This document shows, piece by piece, positions 62,283 through 64,000 of a stretch of DNA of 64,000 nt. The stretch spans positions 1 through 64,000 of the forward strand of contig JAGRJY010000183.1 in NCBI GenBank assembly GCA_020442465.1. Reading direction: 5' to 3'. The stretch's first letter is position 1. Each line of letters starts with the position of its first letter. Below the pieces are notes generated by a model, which was not told the DNA's origin, ran no database searches, and saw only the letters and a program-made list of their open reading frames with translations. Source of the stretch: Lysobacterales bacterium (GTDB lineage: Bacteria; Pseudomonadota; Gammaproteobacteria; Xanthomonadales; Xanthomonadaceae). The position numbers and the translations under genes were made by a program.

Positions 62283-63545
62283 TCAGATCGCGGCGGCGAG
62301 CTTGAAGATCGGCAGGTACATGCCGACGACCATGCCGCCGACGATGACGCCGATGATCAGCATCACGAACGGCTCGATCAGGCTCGACAGCGCATCCACC
62401 GCGTTGTTGACCTCCTGCTCGTAGAACTCGGCCACCTTGAACAGCATGGTGTCGAGCGCGCCGGCCTCTTCGCCGATGGCGGTCATCTGGATGACCATGT
62501 GCGGAAATACGCCGGTCTGGCGCATCGATGTGTTCAGCTGGTAGCCCACCGACACGTCCTCGCGCACGCGGTCGACGGCCTTGCTGAAGACGATATTGCC
62601 GGTGGCGCCAGCGACCGTTTCGAGCGCTTCGACCAGCGGCACGCCGGCCTTGAAGGTGGTCGCCAGGGTGCGGGCGAATCGCGCAATCGCCGAGTTCTGC
62701 ATGATCTCGCCGATCACCGGAATGCGTAGCGTGATCCGGTCGAGGAACTCTGCGAATCGCTCGGATCGTTTCTTCAGCTCGACCAGCCCCCAAATGGAGC
62801 CCGCCATGGCGCCAAACACCAGCCACCAGTAAGCGATCATGAAGTCCGAGGCGGCGATGATCATCAGCGTGAACGCCGGCAGATCGGCGCCGAAGCTCTT
62901 GAACACGTTCTGAAACTGCGGCACCACGAAGATCAGCAGGATCGCGCTGACCAGGATGGCGACCGCGATCACGACGGCGGGATAGAACATCGCCTTCTTG
63001 ATCTTGCCCTTCAGCGCCTCGGTGTTTTCCTTGTAAGTGGCGACCGTGTCGAGCACGGTTTCCAGCACGCCTGCTTGCTCACCCGCCTTCACCAGGTCGC
63101 GAAACAAGGTGTCGAACTGCACCGGATGCCGACCGAGTGCCTCGTGCAGCGTCGAACCGCTTTCGATCGAGCCGCGGATGTCGTCGAGCATCTCCTTCAT
63201 GCGGGGGTTGCTCTGGCCGCCGGAGATGATCTCGAACGCGGTGACCATCGGCACGCCCGACTGCATCATGGTGGCAATCTGCCTCGCGAAGATGGCGATG
63301 TCCTTCGCGGTGATGGTCTTGCCGGCCTTGCCGAACAGTGGTTTCGGCTTGGGCTTGACGACGGTGGGATTGATGCCCTGCTTGCGCAGTTCCGCCTTGA
63401 GCAGATTCGCGTTCTTCGAAAGCGTCTCGCCCTTCATCTTGGTGCCGCGCTTGTCGGTGCCTTCCCAGACAAACGGTTGCAGCGGATTCGGATTGCGAGG
63501 CGCCTGGGCTGGGCCCTTGCGCACAGCAGCTTTGGTGGCAGCCAT
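62283..63545 (-). CDS. pilC: type IV pilus inner-membrane platform protein PilC
   Basis: A 420-residue polytopic protein on which the pilus is assembled. It has two GspF domains (about 75-200 and 280-400), with FARQIATMMQSGVPMVTAFE and FARTLATTFKAGVPLVEALE, and three membrane helices. A basic N-terminal segment precedes FVWEGTDKRGTKMKGE. It lies between pilB (3 bases apart) and pilD. Confidence 0.96.
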   Translation of the reverse strand: MAATKAAVRKGPAQAPRNPNPLQPFVWEGTDKRGTKMKGETLSKNANLLKAELRKQGINPTVVKPKPKPLFGKAGKTITAKDIAIFARQIATMMQSGVPMVTAFEIISGGQSNPRMKEMLDDIRGSIESGSTLHEALGRHPVQFDTLFRDLVKAGEQAGVLETVLDTVATYKENTEALKGKIKKAMFYPAVVIAVAILVSAILLIFVVPQFQNVFKSFGADLPAFTLMIIAASDFMIAYWWLVFGAMAGSIWGLVELKKRSERFAEFLDRITLRIPVIGEIMQNSAIARFARTLATTFKAGVPLVEALETVAGATGNIVFSKAVDRVREDVSVGYQLNTSMRQTGVFPHMVIQMTAIGEEAGALDTMLFKVAEFYEQEVNNAVDALSSLIEPFVMLIIGVIVGGMVVGMYLPIFKLAAAI

Positions 63546-63548
63546 CGG

Positions 63549-64000
63549 TTAGTCCTTGGTCACGCGGTTGATTTCGGCCAGGCTGGAGACTCCATTCCTG
63601 GCCTTGAGCAGGGCCGACTGGCGCAGATCATTGACGCCGGCCTTGCCGGCCGCGTCGGCGATCTGCAGCACGTTGCCGCCCTCGAGGATGATTCGCTGAA
63701 TTTCTTCAGCCATCGGCATCACCTGGTAGATGCCGGTGCGGCCCTTGTAGCCTTCGTTGCAGGCATCGCATCCGCCGGGATCGAACAGCGTCATGCCGGC
63801 GGCGATGTCTTCCTCGGTGAAGCCTTCTGCCAGCAGCGCATTGGCCGGCAGCTCGATCGGCTTCTTGCAGTCGTGCAGACGCCGGGCCAGGCGCTGGGCG
63901 ATCACCAGCGTCACCGACGACGTGATGTTGTAGGGCGCGATGCCCATGTTCATCAGGCGCGAGATGGTCTGGGGTGCGTCATTGGTGTGCAGGGTCGAGA
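63549..64000 (-). CDS. pilB: type IV pilus assembly ATPase PilB (3' part)
   Basis: The C-terminal about 150 residues of the pilus extension motor; the gene continues past the window edge. [19 protein letters not shown], seen at the edge, is the His-box region of the GspE/PilB ATPases. [19 protein letters not shown] is the second zinc half-site. The first half-site, usually C-x2-C, reads L-H-D-C here, so one cysteine appears to be missing. It is followed three bases later by pilC. Confidence 0.94.
   Translation of the reverse strand, partial: STLHTNDAPQTISRLMNMGIAPYNITSSVTLVIAQRLARRLHDCKKPIELPANALLAEGFTEEDIAAGMTLFDPGGCDACNEGYKGRTGIYQVMPMAEEIQRIILEGGNVLQIADAAGKAGVNDLRQSALLKARNGVSSLAEINRVTKD

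Noticed and set aside
1..64000. A search for CRISPR arrays, insertion sequences, prophage or integrase genes
   Set aside because: No regularly spaced direct repeats, transposase motifs or attachment-site duplications were visible.

Overview
The window reads as a piece of a high-GC gammaproteobacterial chromosome, most likely from the order Xanthomonadales (Lysobacterales), perhaps near Rhodanobacteraceae. This is an inference. It rests on the pilB-pilC-pilD-coaE order, the lptD-surA-pdxA block, a PA0069-type radical SAM protein, IPTL-CTERM proteins and the style of the secreted proteins. I see no phage genes, insertion sequences or CRISPR arrays. Open frames antisense to real genes are very common and were treated as GC-driven shadows.

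Layout. (1) 1-9.3 kb: tRNA-Lys, a large secreted S8 protease, then a leftward block of an M28 peptidase, an O-antigen-ligase-like membrane protein and a secreted CARDB/DUF11-like protein. All three secreted proteins end in the same short tail, F-x-S-G-F-E or K-S-G-F-E. corB follows. (2) 9.3-15.8 kb: a giant beta-propeller lipoprotein, then a GntR/YtrA-type regulator with its ABC exporter. (3) 15.8-32.4 kb: a radical SAM protein, then mostly exported proteins: a vWA lipoprotein, an S9 peptidase lipoprotein, two proteins with IPTL-type C-terminal anchors, an alpha-amylase, a cupredoxin fusion, an outer-membrane-like protein and a netrin/TIMP-like fusion. Among them is a divergent pair, a PGM1-type ATP-grasp peptide ligase and an N-formylglutamate-amidohydrolase-like protein. 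(4) 32.5-45 kb: housekeeping genes pdxA, surA, lptD, a wax ester synthase/DGAT, cysB-like/cysG/cysK, a GNAT and pyruvate kinase. (5) 45.4-50.4 kb: an FG-GAP/beta-lactamase-like fusion and a CadC-like membrane regulator. (6) 50.4-54.8 kb: ilvN, ilvB, class I aldolase and a macrodomain protein. (7) 55-64 kb: an RND efflux pair in an overlapping run with a GNAT and a SpoU methyltransferase, facing the coaE-pilD-pilC-pilB type IV pilus block.

Two features tie the accessory genes together. One is an about 110-residue C-terminal module (G-x-W-Y-x-P-x-x-S-G-Q-G ... W-Y-T-Y ... W-L-x-G), found five times in four otherwise unrelated exported proteins. The other is the S-G-F-E tail on three neighbouring secreted proteins, two of which flank a Wzy/WaaL-like gene in one tight transcription unit. 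The second is the best candidate here for an undescribed sorting or surface-attachment system. Neither point could be tested by a database search.
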